From positions 124,001 to 188,000 of the forward strand of contig SAXG01000045.1 in NCBI GenBank assembly GCA_012932865.1: a stretch of DNA of 64,000 nucleotides. Direction: 5' to 3'. Shown piece after piece: positions 45,231-57,344 of the stretch. The stretch's first letter is position 1, and the number at the start of each line of letters is the position of its first letter. The DNA comes from Amylostereum areolatum (taxonomy: Eukaryota > Basidiomycota > Agaricomycetes > Russulales > Stereaceae). The notes under the pieces are model-generated. The model saw only the letters and a list, made by a program, of their open reading frames with translations. It did no database searches and was not told where the DNA came from. A program made the translations under genes and the position numbers.

Positions 45231-46488
45231 TCATTTTGTATTGGTAGCGTCGGGCCATTCCACGGCGTGGACACTGTCTACTAGAGAACTGAACTGTTCC
45301 ACAAACCATTCTCTACTCCCTTCATGACTCCCATCGAGACTACTTTTAGCGTCCTCACGGACCAGGGCCTCACCGTATACCTCCACCGCAGAGCAAATGG
45401 TCTGCAAAGCCGTGATCACGCCCGCCCGTCGCGCGACCAACGATTCTGGACCATCGTAGATACAAGCCACGAAGTCATCGACGGCATTGATGAGGGGTGA
45501 CGCAGCATCAAGGAGGGTGTCAAGAAGTGTAATGGATGGAGTGTGGGTCGGCGATGATAAAAGTGAAGTGCCGATCTGTTCAAAGACAGACGACACACGA
45601 GAGACCAAAGTATGAATCTGCAAGGCATCGTGAGAGGGTCGTAGAGCGGGCAGCAAGAGCACACACCTGTTTCTTGATCTCTTTCTGAGCGGGGGACGTA
45701 GCCTTTCCACCACCAAAATCGAATTCTGGGTCTTCCCACTCGTCGTCATCGTCCTCCACTTCACTTCCACTGCCATCGTCCTCTTCTAGTTCCGAGATAG
45801 CATCGGCCATGATCTCGCCTTGTTCCACCCATATTTTTAGGACTGCAGCTCTGTTGGAGGGGGAGAGACTATCAGGGCCAGTCCCTCGAGCCCGATCCAC
45901 GAGTTCGTGAACAGTAGCGGTTTTAATCATGTATTCTTCACCCTTGCCCTTTCCCTTGGACTTTGTCTTTTTGGCGGAAGCAATCTCAGCGAGATGTGCA
46001 CGAGAAAGCTCTTGAATGGCGACAAGGAGGTCTTTGGCTAATGTATGAACCTCTGAGGTGAGTGTCCGACCGTGGACAGAAGGATCGAAGGAGGAGGCAT
46101 TGGAGGCGAGGGTGGACACGCGGGAAGCAAGATCGCGGAGAGAGGGAAGGGCGGCCTTGAACGATGGGTCGGAAGGGTTCAGGGCAAGAGTGATTTTCGT
46201 GCTGTCGGAGGAGATGAGGGCGAGGAGGGCGAGGAGATCTGTGTGTAATGATTGGAGAGGTAGCGGAGGCGAGGGAGGCGAAGGATGCTTGAGGGCGGTG
46301 AAAGCGGCGGAGCAGGTTTGCTCAACGAGGGTAAGGGACACCGTCGCTGTGGACGACGATGAGCTACGGTTGGGTGAGAGCGAGAGGACCGACCTTTCTG
46401 CTTGTCGGACATCGGAGAGCGAGGGCAAGACGAAACGCGTCACGTGCTGTACGGTGCCGGGCTTGCGCGCCATGTCCTCGCCTGCCAT
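45231..46488 (-). CDS. Possible GCIP (cyclin-D1-binding protein 1)-like protein
   Basis: About 380 aa in two main exons. Starts MAGEDMARKPGTVQHVTRFV (or MARKPG at 46473). All-helical pattern: LSLTLVEQTCSAAFTAL-like helix, LPLQSLHTDLLALLALISSD, FKAALPSLRDLASRVSTLAS, LTSEVHTLAKDLLVAIQELS, a Lys-rich loop KKTKSKGKGKGEE, HELVDRARGTGPDSLSPSNR, AAVLKIWVEQGEIMADAISE, an acidic block EEDDGSGSEVEDDDDEWEDP, and after an intron IHTLVSRVSSVFEQIGTSLL to the stop at 45231. Helical two-domain layout with a central acidic loop resembles Grap2/cyclin-D-interacting proteins, but this is a pattern-level guess. It is head to head with YME1, 73 bp apart. Confidence 0.68.
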
Positions 46489-46561
46489 TTAGCCCGAAAC
46501 TCGTCACCCACGCACGACCGCGCTCACCGTTCCCCCTTCCGTCCTCGACGTCTCCGACGTT
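46489..46561. promoter_or_regulatory. Very short divergent promoter, GCIP-like / YME1
   Basis: Only 73 bp lie between the two opposite start codons, so both 5' UTRs and core promoters are compressed here or overlap the coding sequences. Confidence 0.6.
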
Positions 46562-49500
46562 ATGCAACGCCAGCTGCTCATCGGCGTGTGGCGGCATCCA
46601 CTTGCAAAGCCTCCGCCATCCACCTTCCTTCGTTCCTTCACCCGCCTCTCCTGCCGTCCTCGCGTCGTTCCTTGCACTCGGCCTCCTTCTCCCATACTTG
46701 CTCAATGCCGTCACTTCTCCCTTCGCTCCATCACGTCCATTTTCGCCTCTCGGCCCTTTCCTGAGACCGCGGAATCGTTGTCCCCTCACGCTGTCGCGCA
46801 CCTCCATATCCTCCAAGCCGACGCACTCAAACACCCACGCGATCTCCAGAAACAGCTCGATGTTTTCGACGCCTTGGCAGAGTCTAACACAATGCCAAGG
46901 ATGGGGCGCTATATTAACCCTATGGGAGCATGCGTCCGAGTCCGTGCGTGTCGCTGCCACACAACCTTGTGCAATTGCTCATATTCTGCATAGAACCCGC
47001 CATCCCCGATCCTCGCCTCCGACAAAGTGTTCGGACACTATCTGAAGGCTATTGCGAACACAAGCACGGACTCAGAAGCGGCTATAAGTGCGGCCGTTGA
47101 GAAGCGCGAGTCTCTCCTAGCTCAATATCCTTCTACGGTGGACACTTTTACCTCGGACATCCAATCTTCATCGGCTTCTACTTCTTCACAAGAACAGTCG
47201 GACAGCGCATCGACCCAGTCCTCATCGGAGACAAACACAGCATCTGCGGAGACCCCGACGCCGATAATTTCATCGGAAACTTCGTCCCGGAGTCAAACGA
47301 TCGCGAATGCCGTCCTCTCACGTATTCGTGGCGGCTCTGCCCAAGGTACTGACGCAGGATCCCCGGTTGATGCAAGCAGCAATTCAAAAGGGACAGGGCT
47401 TAGCTCTGACCCCATACACGTCATTGTCAGTGAGCGTACGTGCTATCCTCCGATGTTTGTTATATTCTGCTGACATGTCTATGATTTTAGCTAAGGGCGC
47501 ATGGATACTAAAGCTCGTACGATTCATGGGATATCTTTTCGTTGGTGGCTTTAGTATGTGACATTTCGTCTTCGACCCTCCGTTGTACTTATTTTTTCGC
47601 AGTCCTACTCACCGTCCTCGCGTACTTTCTCGAGAATTCGGGTTTGGTCAAGGCTGCACCACGTCAAAACGAGTTTGAGCCTCATGAAACAACGAAACCG
47701 GTCAAATTCAGTGACGTCCATGGTGTCGATGAGGCTAAAGAAGAGCTCAAGGATGTCGTTGCGTTCCTCAAGGACCCATCTTCGTTCTCCGCGCTGGGCG
47801 GAAAGTTGCCCAAGGGTGTATTGTTGACCGGCGAACCTGGTACCGGCAAGACAATGTTGGCGAGGGCCGTCGCTGGCGAGGCAGGAGTCCCTTTCCTTTT
47901 TGCGTCTGGGTAAGTTGATCGTCACTGTACTTATGCTCGCCCGCTGATCCATTGAATTAGCTCGGAGTTTGATGAAATGTTCGTCGGCGTCGGAGCAAAG
48001 CGTGTGCGCGAGTTGTTCGCGGCAGCACGCAAAAAGCAGCCCGCCATCATCTTCATTGATGAGCTCGACGCCGTCGGGGGCAAACGAAATGCACGCGACC
48101 AGCAATACATGAAGCAGACGCTTAACCAACTTCTCGTAGAGATGGACGGCTTCCTCCAGTCCGAAGGCGTCATCGTCATCGCAGCCACGAACTTCCCCGA
48201 GAGTTTGGATGAGTACGTTACTCGTACACTCACCTTTTGAATGGCGATAGGCTGATCAGTATGGATCTTAGGGCCCTTGTTCGGCCAGGACGTTTCGACA
48301 GACATATCGCGGTTCCTCTTCCTGACGTTCGTGGCCGCGCACAGATCATTATGCACCATATGAAAGATATCTTAGTCGGCAAGGGCAAGTATCTGTTAAC
48401 ACGTCTGGACCCGGGATCTGACAACTGCTACAGATGTCGATCCTACTATCCTCGCAAGGGGTACCCCGGGATTATCCGGTGCTGATCTTCAGAACATGGT
48501 CAAGTACGTCTTTGCCTCTGGCGTGGTGCTTTTCTGTTTTACGTCTGACCAATCCTGCGCATAACAGCCAGGCTGCTATCCAAGCTTCCAAGGAGCGCGC
48601 TAAAGAGGTTACCCTCAAGCATATGGAATGGGCCCGGGATCGCATTCTCATGGGCGCTGAACGCCGAAGCATGGTTATCAACGACGATGTAAAGAAGCTC
48701 ACAGCGTACCATGAAGGCGGCCACGCCCTTGTGGCCCTGTATACCGAAGGCGCGATGCCGTTGCACAAGGTTACATGTATGCCCCGCGGACATGCTCTCG
48801 GTATCGTAAGTGTGACCTGCGCCTTCCTTCTTTCGAATATTAAGATAGCCGTACCTCACATTGTAGACTTCCCAACTACCGAAGGATGATCGCATCTCTG
48901 TCAGCCGCAAGGAGTTCCTTGCTTCAATAGATGTCTCGATGGGCGGGCGCGTCGCAGAAGAGCTGAGTACGGAGCGATGAATTCTTCAGGAGCTTTTCAT
49001 CATGCTGACGAGGACTGTAGTCTACGGCGCGGAGAATGTGACGAGCGGGGCGTCATCTGACATTCAAAGTGCCACGGCCACGGCCACCAGAATGGTCAAG
49101 GTTCGTCCTCAACCTCGGTTCCTCCTCCTTTCTGTCAGCGCCGTTGGGCTCTACTTTGCCCCGTGCCTTTCTTCGACGAACGCGGCGCCTTCATTCTTTC
49201 CCCATTTCCACTTGTGATCTCGATGAGAGATTGTGTATGCTGATTGCCCTTACCTTTCTTTCTGGTCTGGCCTTACAGAACTGGGGATATTCCGATAAGA
49301 TTGGACCCGTGTATCTGAACGACAGAGTGGAGGCTATCAGTGCACACAAACGCGAGGAGATCGAAAGCGAAGTGCGAAGGTGCGTGCTTCTTCTTCATCA
49401 TACATCGGATTCAATGGGTGCACGACATGCTCCGGACCGTGTGGGGCGTGCTGTGGTTGGAGGGCCTTCGTGGCCACACGCCCATTAGACTTTCCACTGT

Positions 49501-49937
49501 GTTCCGAGTCAAGGTCTAACCTCACTCTGTTCGACCTTTACCTTTCTCCCCTGCATCCGTTCCATCCCCTCTTGTGACTGACGCCTTTACCGCTCGACTT
49601 AGTTTCGTGCAAGCCGGCGAGGCCCGCGCGAAGGCGCTTCTGTGCTCACGGATAGACGAGCTGCACAGGGTACGCCCTCTCCTTCGCGCTTGTTTTCCGC
49701 CCTCAAACCAGCGTTGTTGATATACTCGCCATTCAGCTTGCGCAGGCCCTGATCGAGCACGAAACCCTGACAATGGAAGAAGTGAAGCGCGTCGTGCGAG
49801 GAGAGCCCATACGGGACATTCTCGACGTCATCAACGAGGATTTGACGAAGATGAAGGATCCGGACACGACGGCAACCCCTGACGCACCCGCACCTGCTGC
49901 GGCAGCTTCGTCCTCGACGTCCTCGGACTCGTCATGA
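46562..49937 (+). CDS. YME1: Mitochondrial i-AAA protease YME1
   Basis: Inner-membrane AAA+ zinc metalloprotease facing the intermembrane space. [20 protein letters not shown] and the Arg/Ser-rich sequence after it act as targeting signal. A Ser/Thr-rich region precedes the membrane helix [23 protein letters not shown] module: [20 protein letters not shown], Walker [21 protein letters not shown] (GEPGTGKT, normally GPPGTGKT), Walker [29 protein letters not shown] and [17 protein letters not shown]. Protease: zinc motif [20 protein letters not shown] (HEGGH), [39 protein letters not shown]. Acidic C-terminus ending at 49935-49937. About twelve introns. First introns are approximate. Same window holds a TPR protein (60210) resembling its adaptor Mgr3. 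Confidence 0.95.
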
Positions 49938-52859
49938 CATCCCTAAGTATGGTCATCTTTGGTCTTAGAATAGTCGTATTTTCGTTCATCGTCACCTGCA
50001 AGTACATATATATTATCAAACGCACGGCTCGTCCGCGGACGACGACGTAATGCTCATACTCCCCGTTCTACATGGCCATTGGCAAATGCCTTATACATGT
50101 AGATATGCCACGTGGGTGGTCCATGGGAAAGGAGGATGATAACGACGGGATAGAACGGAAGCACCAAAAGAAGGGGGATCGCCAAAATGTCACCTCGCCG
50201 ACGACGCTGCCCGCCAATGATGGATGCAGTAAGTCACTTACCAGGTGTTGAAATCTCGCAACAGGGCGGCGGCGGAAGATGGTGATTGAATGGCGCACGG
50301 AAGGAGCCGTCACGGGAGCCCCGGCGTCGAAGTCAAAAGTATGAACATGTGGTCTAAAGCATGGGTCGGGCCGAACGAGAGTTGCAAGCAAACTTCGCCC
50401 GAGCGCTTGGCTGGCTAAGGTGTCCCCGCCACATAGTCCATGGCGCGAAGCTTTAGTAAAAGTCTGTCATGTAGAAATGGACGACGATCGAACGAAGAGA
50501 ACAGGGGAAGACTCAAGAAGACGTTTTCAGTCCTGAAAAGTCCTGGATGTAAATTAATACAGGAGAGGTAAAGCGGGCGCAATAAACCGTGGCCGCTAGT
50601 GGTGGTGGGCACGTCGGGGCGGGCCGAAGCAAGGGAGACGTTGCGTAGGAATGAAAGACTAAAAAATAAATGTGAGAGTGGGGCGGTCTCTTTCGCGGGG
50701 ATGTAGGTAAAAGAATAGACTCACCGACGTTCCGCTGCGAGCGATTGGGGTATCCAGGGTATCGCTTGCTGGTTTAGGGATAAACGAAAATACCCGACGC
50801 GCACCTTGTCTTCACATGGGACACCAACATGGCGTGGATTTCTTTGGAGCACGAGCGATCGTAGGAATCAGTAAAATGTTGTGAGGAGCTAGAGCTCCTC
50901 GCATGGTGCGGGTGATGGAGAGGGGAAGAGTCGTAAATCCGGGATAATTGTTGAAATTCAGCAGGGGCAGCAGCGGGGCGGGGAAGTATCTGGCTTGAAC
51001 AAATACTATTACCAGAACGGCCTTCGCCAGTACATAGCAGCTTGGCAGGGAGATCCTCAGTTCGCCGTCCTGATATGGCGTTAAATAAATGCCGCTGGAT
51101 CGCGCTCGACGGATCTCGTGAATCAAGGCAATGGACCAAAGCCAGAGCGACGTCGACGGTTAATTGAACAGGGTTTGACGACATGCAAGAAGCGCAGGCG
51201 GACGATCGCGAGCTACTGTAAGTAGGGACCTCCAGCCTGAGTAGACACATTCCCGGGTACGCGAGATCTAGAGACGGGGAATGGTCGTGGGCTTGTGAAG
51301 CGAAAGGCGCACAAGATTGATGGAGGAAAACGTCAGCCACAGGGTCTGGACGGGTTCCGGGGGCCACGAGCCGCAGCCCACGAGAGCCCACCCTGGCCCA
51401 CCGGCCTCCAGCGGCTCAGCTACTTCATGCACCACGTGGGAGTGACGGTATTGGCCAACGAAAGAGGCTTAGAGGCAAGCTCTGAGATCTGAGCCGGTCT
51501 TGATAAATGAAAAACAGGTGGGGACCTACAGGCTCCTACACCAAGGGAGAAGGGCAGAAGGTATGAGCGCCAGAACAGGGTGACTAACACTAGCTGTGAC
51601 ATGCTCCGGGTACGAGGATGATATTAGGGCGTACGTTGTGAAGATGAAATGCGAGCGAAACGGGAGATACTGACGTACATATTATGCAGACGCGGTGGTT
51701 GCACGATCTGGGCTAGACTGAAGGGAAGTGAGGGTGGTCTGCGAAGGGCTAGAAAAGGAGAGAGGACAGGTGAAAAAAGAGATAGAAAGGATGAGATAGA
51801 AAGGAAAGGTGTGGTAAGTAGACGATGACGTGAATCGAAGCGGAGGGATAACGTGGGTCGGTATAAGTGGGTGACGGATGGAGAGGGGGGGGGGGTCTGG
51901 GAGAACGTGGGGCGGCTAGAGAAGACGAGGAAAAGAACGTGAGTTTGGCGACCGAGAATAGAAAGGGCGAAAGGAAAGCAGGAGAAAAAAGAGGAAAGAG
52001 GGAGCGCAGGTGATCCACTTGAACGTTTGAAGGAGAGATAACCACGCGTTTTGAACGGCTAGAACGGGTATGTAAGTACATGGAGACTGAGAGGGATCTC
52101 GGTCAGGACTCAGCGCTCAGCGCTCAGCGGCGGCAGAGCCTGGGGGCCATCCCGTGACATCGACTCTACCTCTCGGTGGGTGATATCTCGCCATTCGAGG
52201 TTCAATTTGAGCGGGCAAAGCGGAGAGCGTAGGCTGTAGAGAGTAGCGGTGGAGACGGAGCGCAGTGAGAACCGGTTCCGGGCAGAAGTCGAGTGAGGGC
52301 AGGGAATGCGGGGAATGCCGAGGACGGGGAGGAGGAGAGTGAGTGGAAGAGGGGAAAGCTCGGGAGGAATAACATGCTTTCATTCCATCGGATTTCTTCT
52401 CCCCTTCTCCTTCTCCCACCTCCATCCTCAATATAAAATATCCATATCCCCCCCTCCTCTTATGAAATCCCTTCCCTTTCTCGCGCGCCCTCCCTCTCTC
52501 CCCTCCCGCTCCGCCCTCGACGACGACGACGACAACGACCACCACGACCACCACGACGCGCGCTCGGCCCCTCCTCGCCTGCCTGCATCTCTGCATCTCA
52601 GCAAGTGCACGGCGCACGCGTCTGTCCCGTTCTTTCGACCCCGACTTCATCATGTGCTGACCTCTCAACCCTTCCGATCCCCTCCCTCCTTCTTCAAACT
52701 TTCATAAAATAGCGATCAGAAGTATACCCTGCCCTCCCCCCTCCGCCCCGACGTCGAGCCCCAACGCGCCGTCCCCGGTCAGTGTGCTTTTCCCAAAAAG
52801 CCCTTCCCTCGGTTCCGTTCCGCGAAGGTTTATGATTCATGATCGTCGTCCTCCCCCAG
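49938..52859. other. 2.9-kb gap, no supported gene
   Basis: The longest gene-free stretch. A 205-residue minus-strand frame (50774-51391) and others are Ser/Pro-rich without motifs or clean starts; I do not call them. A G11 run lies near 51890, an 8-bp repeat (cagcgctcagcgctcagcgg) near 52114, and 52380-52720 is strongly CT-rich, typical of sequence just upstream of a fungal gene, here the cysteine-rich gene at 52860. It may hold a long regulatory region or an unrecognised noncoding RNA. Confidence 0.4.
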
Positions 52860-53200
52860 ATGTGCCACAGGCAACTCCGCTTCTCAAAAAGCACAACGTG
52901 CGGCCATTTGATCTTCACCGGACAATCCGACATCGATTGCAACCAGTCCGACTGCTACCACAGCGTCGCACATTCTCCCTCCTGCCGTCCCTGCACCTGT
53001 CGCAGGTTTTATACGTGAGCCCCGAATCTCCCCCGCTTTCAGACCACACGCTGATCATTTAGCTTCCGAAAGTCAGCCAGAACGCACGGTCACCGCCGAG
53101 GTTCGCGTTCTCCTTCCTCTCTCTCCTCCCACCTTTACCTTTTCTCTCACCCGGACGCTTGCCTCAACAGGTCCCCGAACGGTGCAGTCTATGCCGTTGA
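52860..53200 (+). CDS. Small cysteine-rich protein (70 aa), basidiomycete 'MC...CGH' type
   Basis: Three exons (52860-53014, 53073-53100, 53171-53200) encode 70 aa with eight Cys: C2, C14, C27, C32, C42, C45, C47 and the final C66-x-x-C69. The reading begins MCHRQLRFSKSTTCGHLIFT, has DIDCNQSDCYHSVAHSPSCR and ends RTVTAEVPERCSLCR. The layout (Met-Cys start, CGH, DC...C..S..H...C, terminal C-x-x-C) matches a family of small unknown proteins I have seen in many Agaricomycetes; Cys and His spacing suggests zinc binding. There is no signal peptide, so it is probably intracellular. An upstream 5' UTR intron may end at the AG just before the ATG. Convergent with XPD, 104 bp apart. Confidence 0.78.
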
Positions 53201-53304
53201 CTCCCGTCGCTTGTTTACGCCTCCTTCACGATCCCGTCCACGCCCGTCTCCGTTCGCGCACGATATCATGACCATCGCACTAGACTGTATCATTCGCTGT
53301 ATCT

Positions 53305-56300
53305 TTATATATCCAAGTTTACCTCCCCCAGCATCCCGTCCGTGAACCCACCGTCTCCGTACTCGTCCTCGTCCTCGTCCATCGGCTCCTCTCCGTCTGC
53401 CTCTGCCGCCGCCCTCTGTCTCTCCGCCTCCGCCGCCGCTGCAGCCGCAGCCGCAGCCTCCGCCGTTTTTTGAGCTACCTGCGCCTTTTCGACGTCCTGC
53501 AGCGTCCACAGCGACACCCCGGTCTGGTTCTGGTCCGTCGCCTGCGAGATCGTTCGCATGAACAGCTTCGACAGCGTCAGCGCCATGTCCGTCGACAGGT
53601 TCGTCGCCGTCTCCGTGATGTACTGGTTGATCCATCGCGGAAGCTTGGCCCGTTTGTCTGCTCTCGCGAAGCGCTGCAGACCGAGAACGCTAAGTACGCC
53701 GCAAAAGGCTAGAACAGCGGCGACGCACCTTGTCAGCGAACACCATCAGACCCCAATCCGTCTTTCCTCGCAGCGCTCGCCCCACGCACTGAGCGGCGTT
53801 CCGGATGGCGTCGAAACCCAACCATTCGGACTCCCGTATTCGGTACGCGTCGCGAAGGTATTCCAACCGAGCCCTCAGAATCCTGCTCTCCGTGTATTGG
53901 TAGGGCACGCTGTCGCCGACACGCTCAATCACCGCAACCCACACGTAAGAGCATAGCGACGCACCCAAACATGATAACCGCACGCCCATAATTGTGGTCG
54001 AAATCGATCCCCTCGGACACTTTGCCGCGGGCAACGGAAAGCAGGACCGCGCCGCGGCCGTTGTCGCACGCCTGGTCACCCGCACATAAACATACCAAGC
54101 AGGACAGCGGAAACAGAACTTGTCTCACCCGACGATAATTTTCCAGGGCGATGCTCGTTTCATTCGCGTCCGGCGTCTCGACGAAAATTAACTTGTGTTT
54201 CCAGACTTCGTTCAAAATTCCCTGCGCCAAACGCGGGTCAGCGACTAACCTCCTCGCGCCAGAGGCCGTTCAAACGCCCCACCATATCGTTCCAGGCGGC
54301 GACGATCGATTCCATATACAGGTAACTCGGGAAGAAAGCGACGACGCCGTCGGGGACAATCTTGCTGTACTCGACGAGGATGGTGCCGAAGTTGCGCACC
54401 ACCGCAGGGTCGTTGCGTACCTCGAACCGCGAGCTGATCGCCACCTGGTCGCTGCCACGCGTGATGACCTGCGCACGTAACCAAAACAAACAAAATTCCC
54501 GACCCGACGCGGCGATGTCAACGCTCGAGCGTCTCCCCGCCGGTCGGCCCCAAATTGAACAAAAGCACGCACGAGCGGTAGAAACGCGTTTCGCGTGAGC
54601 GTCATCGCGTACGTCTCCTGCACGACCGGCGTGAACTGGAGCATTTTGGGGTACATGTCCAGCGGCGAGAGCGTCCCCGACGTGATCACGACGCTGCTGA
54701 AACGCTCAAACACCGGTTTAATCGCGATTGCCGGATCGAGGCACCTGTAGTCCCCTCGACGGTGGCGGTCAGCATGGGCGGGGATTCGGACGCAAGCATG
54801 GTCACAAACACGAAGTGGAAGATAGGATTCGGAACGGTCGCGTTGTCCGTCTCGAACGGTTCGAGGATGAGGAGAAATCCTGCGAGCGAAAAGCCCGGTT
54901 GTCAGCGAGTGTCAGCGGACGTGTTAGGTGTTGCGTCAACCTTTTTCGTACGTCGCGACGAGCGTCGCAAAGCTCGCCACCTTCTGCAAAGACGAGAACT
55001 CGTCCAGTCGACTTAGCTCCAGAGTCTTCACCAACGACTGCAGGCGCTCCGCGCAGAACCTCGACAACGTGCCGTAAGTTAGAACACAAGGCACCGCGAA
55101 GCCTGCCATGCGCGGAAGGAGATGTCATACCTTAAGGGCCGCCGTTCAATGTACGTAATGTCCTTCAGATGCTGCAGGAACGACAGAGGCGTCTCCGCCA
55201 CGACGTGAAGAACGCGCATCCGGGTCTGCGCCGAGAGCGTCGGAGGAATGGCCAGGGATGGCGTTAAGCTTTCCGACTTACCTTCAGGTACTCCACAAAG
55301 CGCTTAAGGAAGGCGACGAAATGCTCGGCCTTGCGAATGTTCCCGGGGATCGCCTCCTGCAGGAGATCCTCCGGAAGAACTGCCACCAGAGTGAGATAGG
55401 TCGAGTCATGTGTAAGTCGAGGAACCGAAGTGAAGCATACCCGGATTGCTCATGAAGGCGTCTTCTTCAGATGTTGCTTCCTGTAGGCCTTCGACGAGTT
55501 TCGCGTATTCGTTCTGTAGTTTCGAGGCATCCGTCTTTTTTATCCTGCAAGTCGTATACGTCAGAAAGGTTGTCGCGGATACAGAACTTCGACCAACTCG
55601 TCGATCTTGTCCGCTAGTTTATTGACGCTACGAGAAGCAGAATCGAGCATCGGGCGCGTGAGATCAATGCTAAGCGACTCGAGGCACACATTGTCTGATC
55701 ATGGTTAGGGGATGCGAAGCACGCCGAGTGTACAGATCACTTGCCTATGTTGTGGGCCTCGTCGAATACCACGATAGCATCTTTCGACATATCTTTCGAT
55801 ACCTGCTCGGCGACTTTCGGATCGAGAAGATAATGGAAGGAATAGATGACGATGTCCACAAAGGCCAACTAGACCATACGTTCGGTTGGTGGGAGCTGAT
55901 AGAAGCGTAAAACGCACCCACCATGCGTCGAACGGTGAAATACGGGCAGGTTCCGTGATCTCGACCGTATTGCAAGACATCTGCAAGGGTCCAGATGCCC
56001 GGTGGTATGAGCGGATCCATACCTTCCAGGTTCTACCTTGCAGTGAGCATTGCAGTTCATGATACGATACAGAGACGTACATCGTGGAAATTGCACGTCT
56101 CGACAGACCCCGGTTCCTCCCGGGATTTGTTCATGGTTGCCGCACTGGTGAGGTCTCTACACCGCGCGTCGACTACTTTCCCCTTTTTCTCTTTCGAAAC
56201 CTAAAAGAAAGACGCGCGCGCGTCGCCGTCGTTATACATCGCGAACAACCGTGAATGTGCATACCTCCGGATGTATGCACAGGTTCTTACGACTCGTGAG

Positions 56301-56864
56301 CCCGAGACCCATGAAGCTCTCCTCCCTGGCTTTCTGCGCTGGCGTTTCCGCTACGGATATACGGTAGTCCATCAGTCGTTTCAGCTCTGCCAGAGCTTTC
56401 TCGATCTCCGGGACCGTTCTCGAGCAGTATATCAACTTCCGCTTGGTCGGAAAAAACTACAAGGATGTCAATGCGCGTTTCCCAGACCAGTTGTGTACCC
56501 GTCTCGATGTGCACACCTGCTGATAAGAGACAATCAACGACAGCAGAGACACTGTCTTTCCGGTCCCGGAAGGCATTTCGAGCACGCAGTGGCCCTGGCG
56601 CGTCTATCAGCGACATTGAGCGCATACCAAACGAGAGGAATCTAACAGTTGCGTCCAGCGTCCGCTTGAGATCGCACATGTACGCATATTGCTCTGTAAA
56701 CGATCGTCAACTTGCGTTACGCTGCGGCCCACGCACGAGATGCCAACAAACCAGGATATATTCGGTCATAAGGAAAGATGATCTACGAGCGTCCAGGTCA
56801 GTCGCGCGTCCCGTTCTCCGCATCCCACACGACGTACGGGGAGGTCGTCGATGAAGAACTTCAT
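53305..56864 (-). CDS. RAD3: XPD/RAD3 DNA helicase of TFIIH
   Basis: 5'-3' Fe-S helicase of TFIIH, used in nucleotide excision repair and transcription. It begins [20 protein letters not shown], then Walker [21 protein letters not shown] and [20 protein letters not shown]. Four Cys of the Fe-S cluster fall in [25 protein letters not shown] and [12 protein letters not shown]. The DEAH box is in [21 protein letters not shown]-terminal motifs include [105 protein letters not shown] and [19 protein letters not shown]. The tail has an unusual Ala/Glu-rich insert before [20 protein letters not shown]. Roughly 20 short introns. Confidence 0.96.
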
Positions 56865-57344
56865 ACGGAGGATGGCGGTCAAGTGCAAGCCAGCGTCGGT
56901 GCCACCGGTACCGTCACGATCCTTACGTGATCACCCAAAGACGCGTCACGGTCACGTGACCCATCGCACTGAGTCGAAGTTCAAATTCTCACCATGTCAG
57001 TTGGGGCGGCGGATACCTTGTCCCAGAGGTATCTGTAGACCTAGAGAGTGCTAATCACAACGCAGAGAATCGGACAGCACAACCAATTAGTAAATTTCCG
57101 TATCCAAAAATGTCTATTTTACTCGATAGGATATGTAGCACCAAAAAGAAGGAAGACCCGACCGCAAAGTTCAAGCATAAAAAACGGCGGATCTCGTCCA
57201 AGAGAGAAAGAAAGTAGTCCGTGGCGGAAATGTCGGCACCCGTAATAGTGTCGTGAGATACAGCGTCCATGTCTCCTCACCACCACGATGGGAGGGCATG
57301 CGGCATGACAGATCGTAGTTTTATGGCGTGAGAGATGAGGGGAC
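56865..57344. other. Intergenic
   Basis: 480 bp between the XPD start and the GH5 stop, XPD promoter. Nothing notable. Confidence 0.5.

Noticed and set aside
50774..51391. 205-residue minus-strand open frame in the 2.9-kb gap
   Set aside because: Ser/Pro-rich composition, no domain, no supporting splice or start context.
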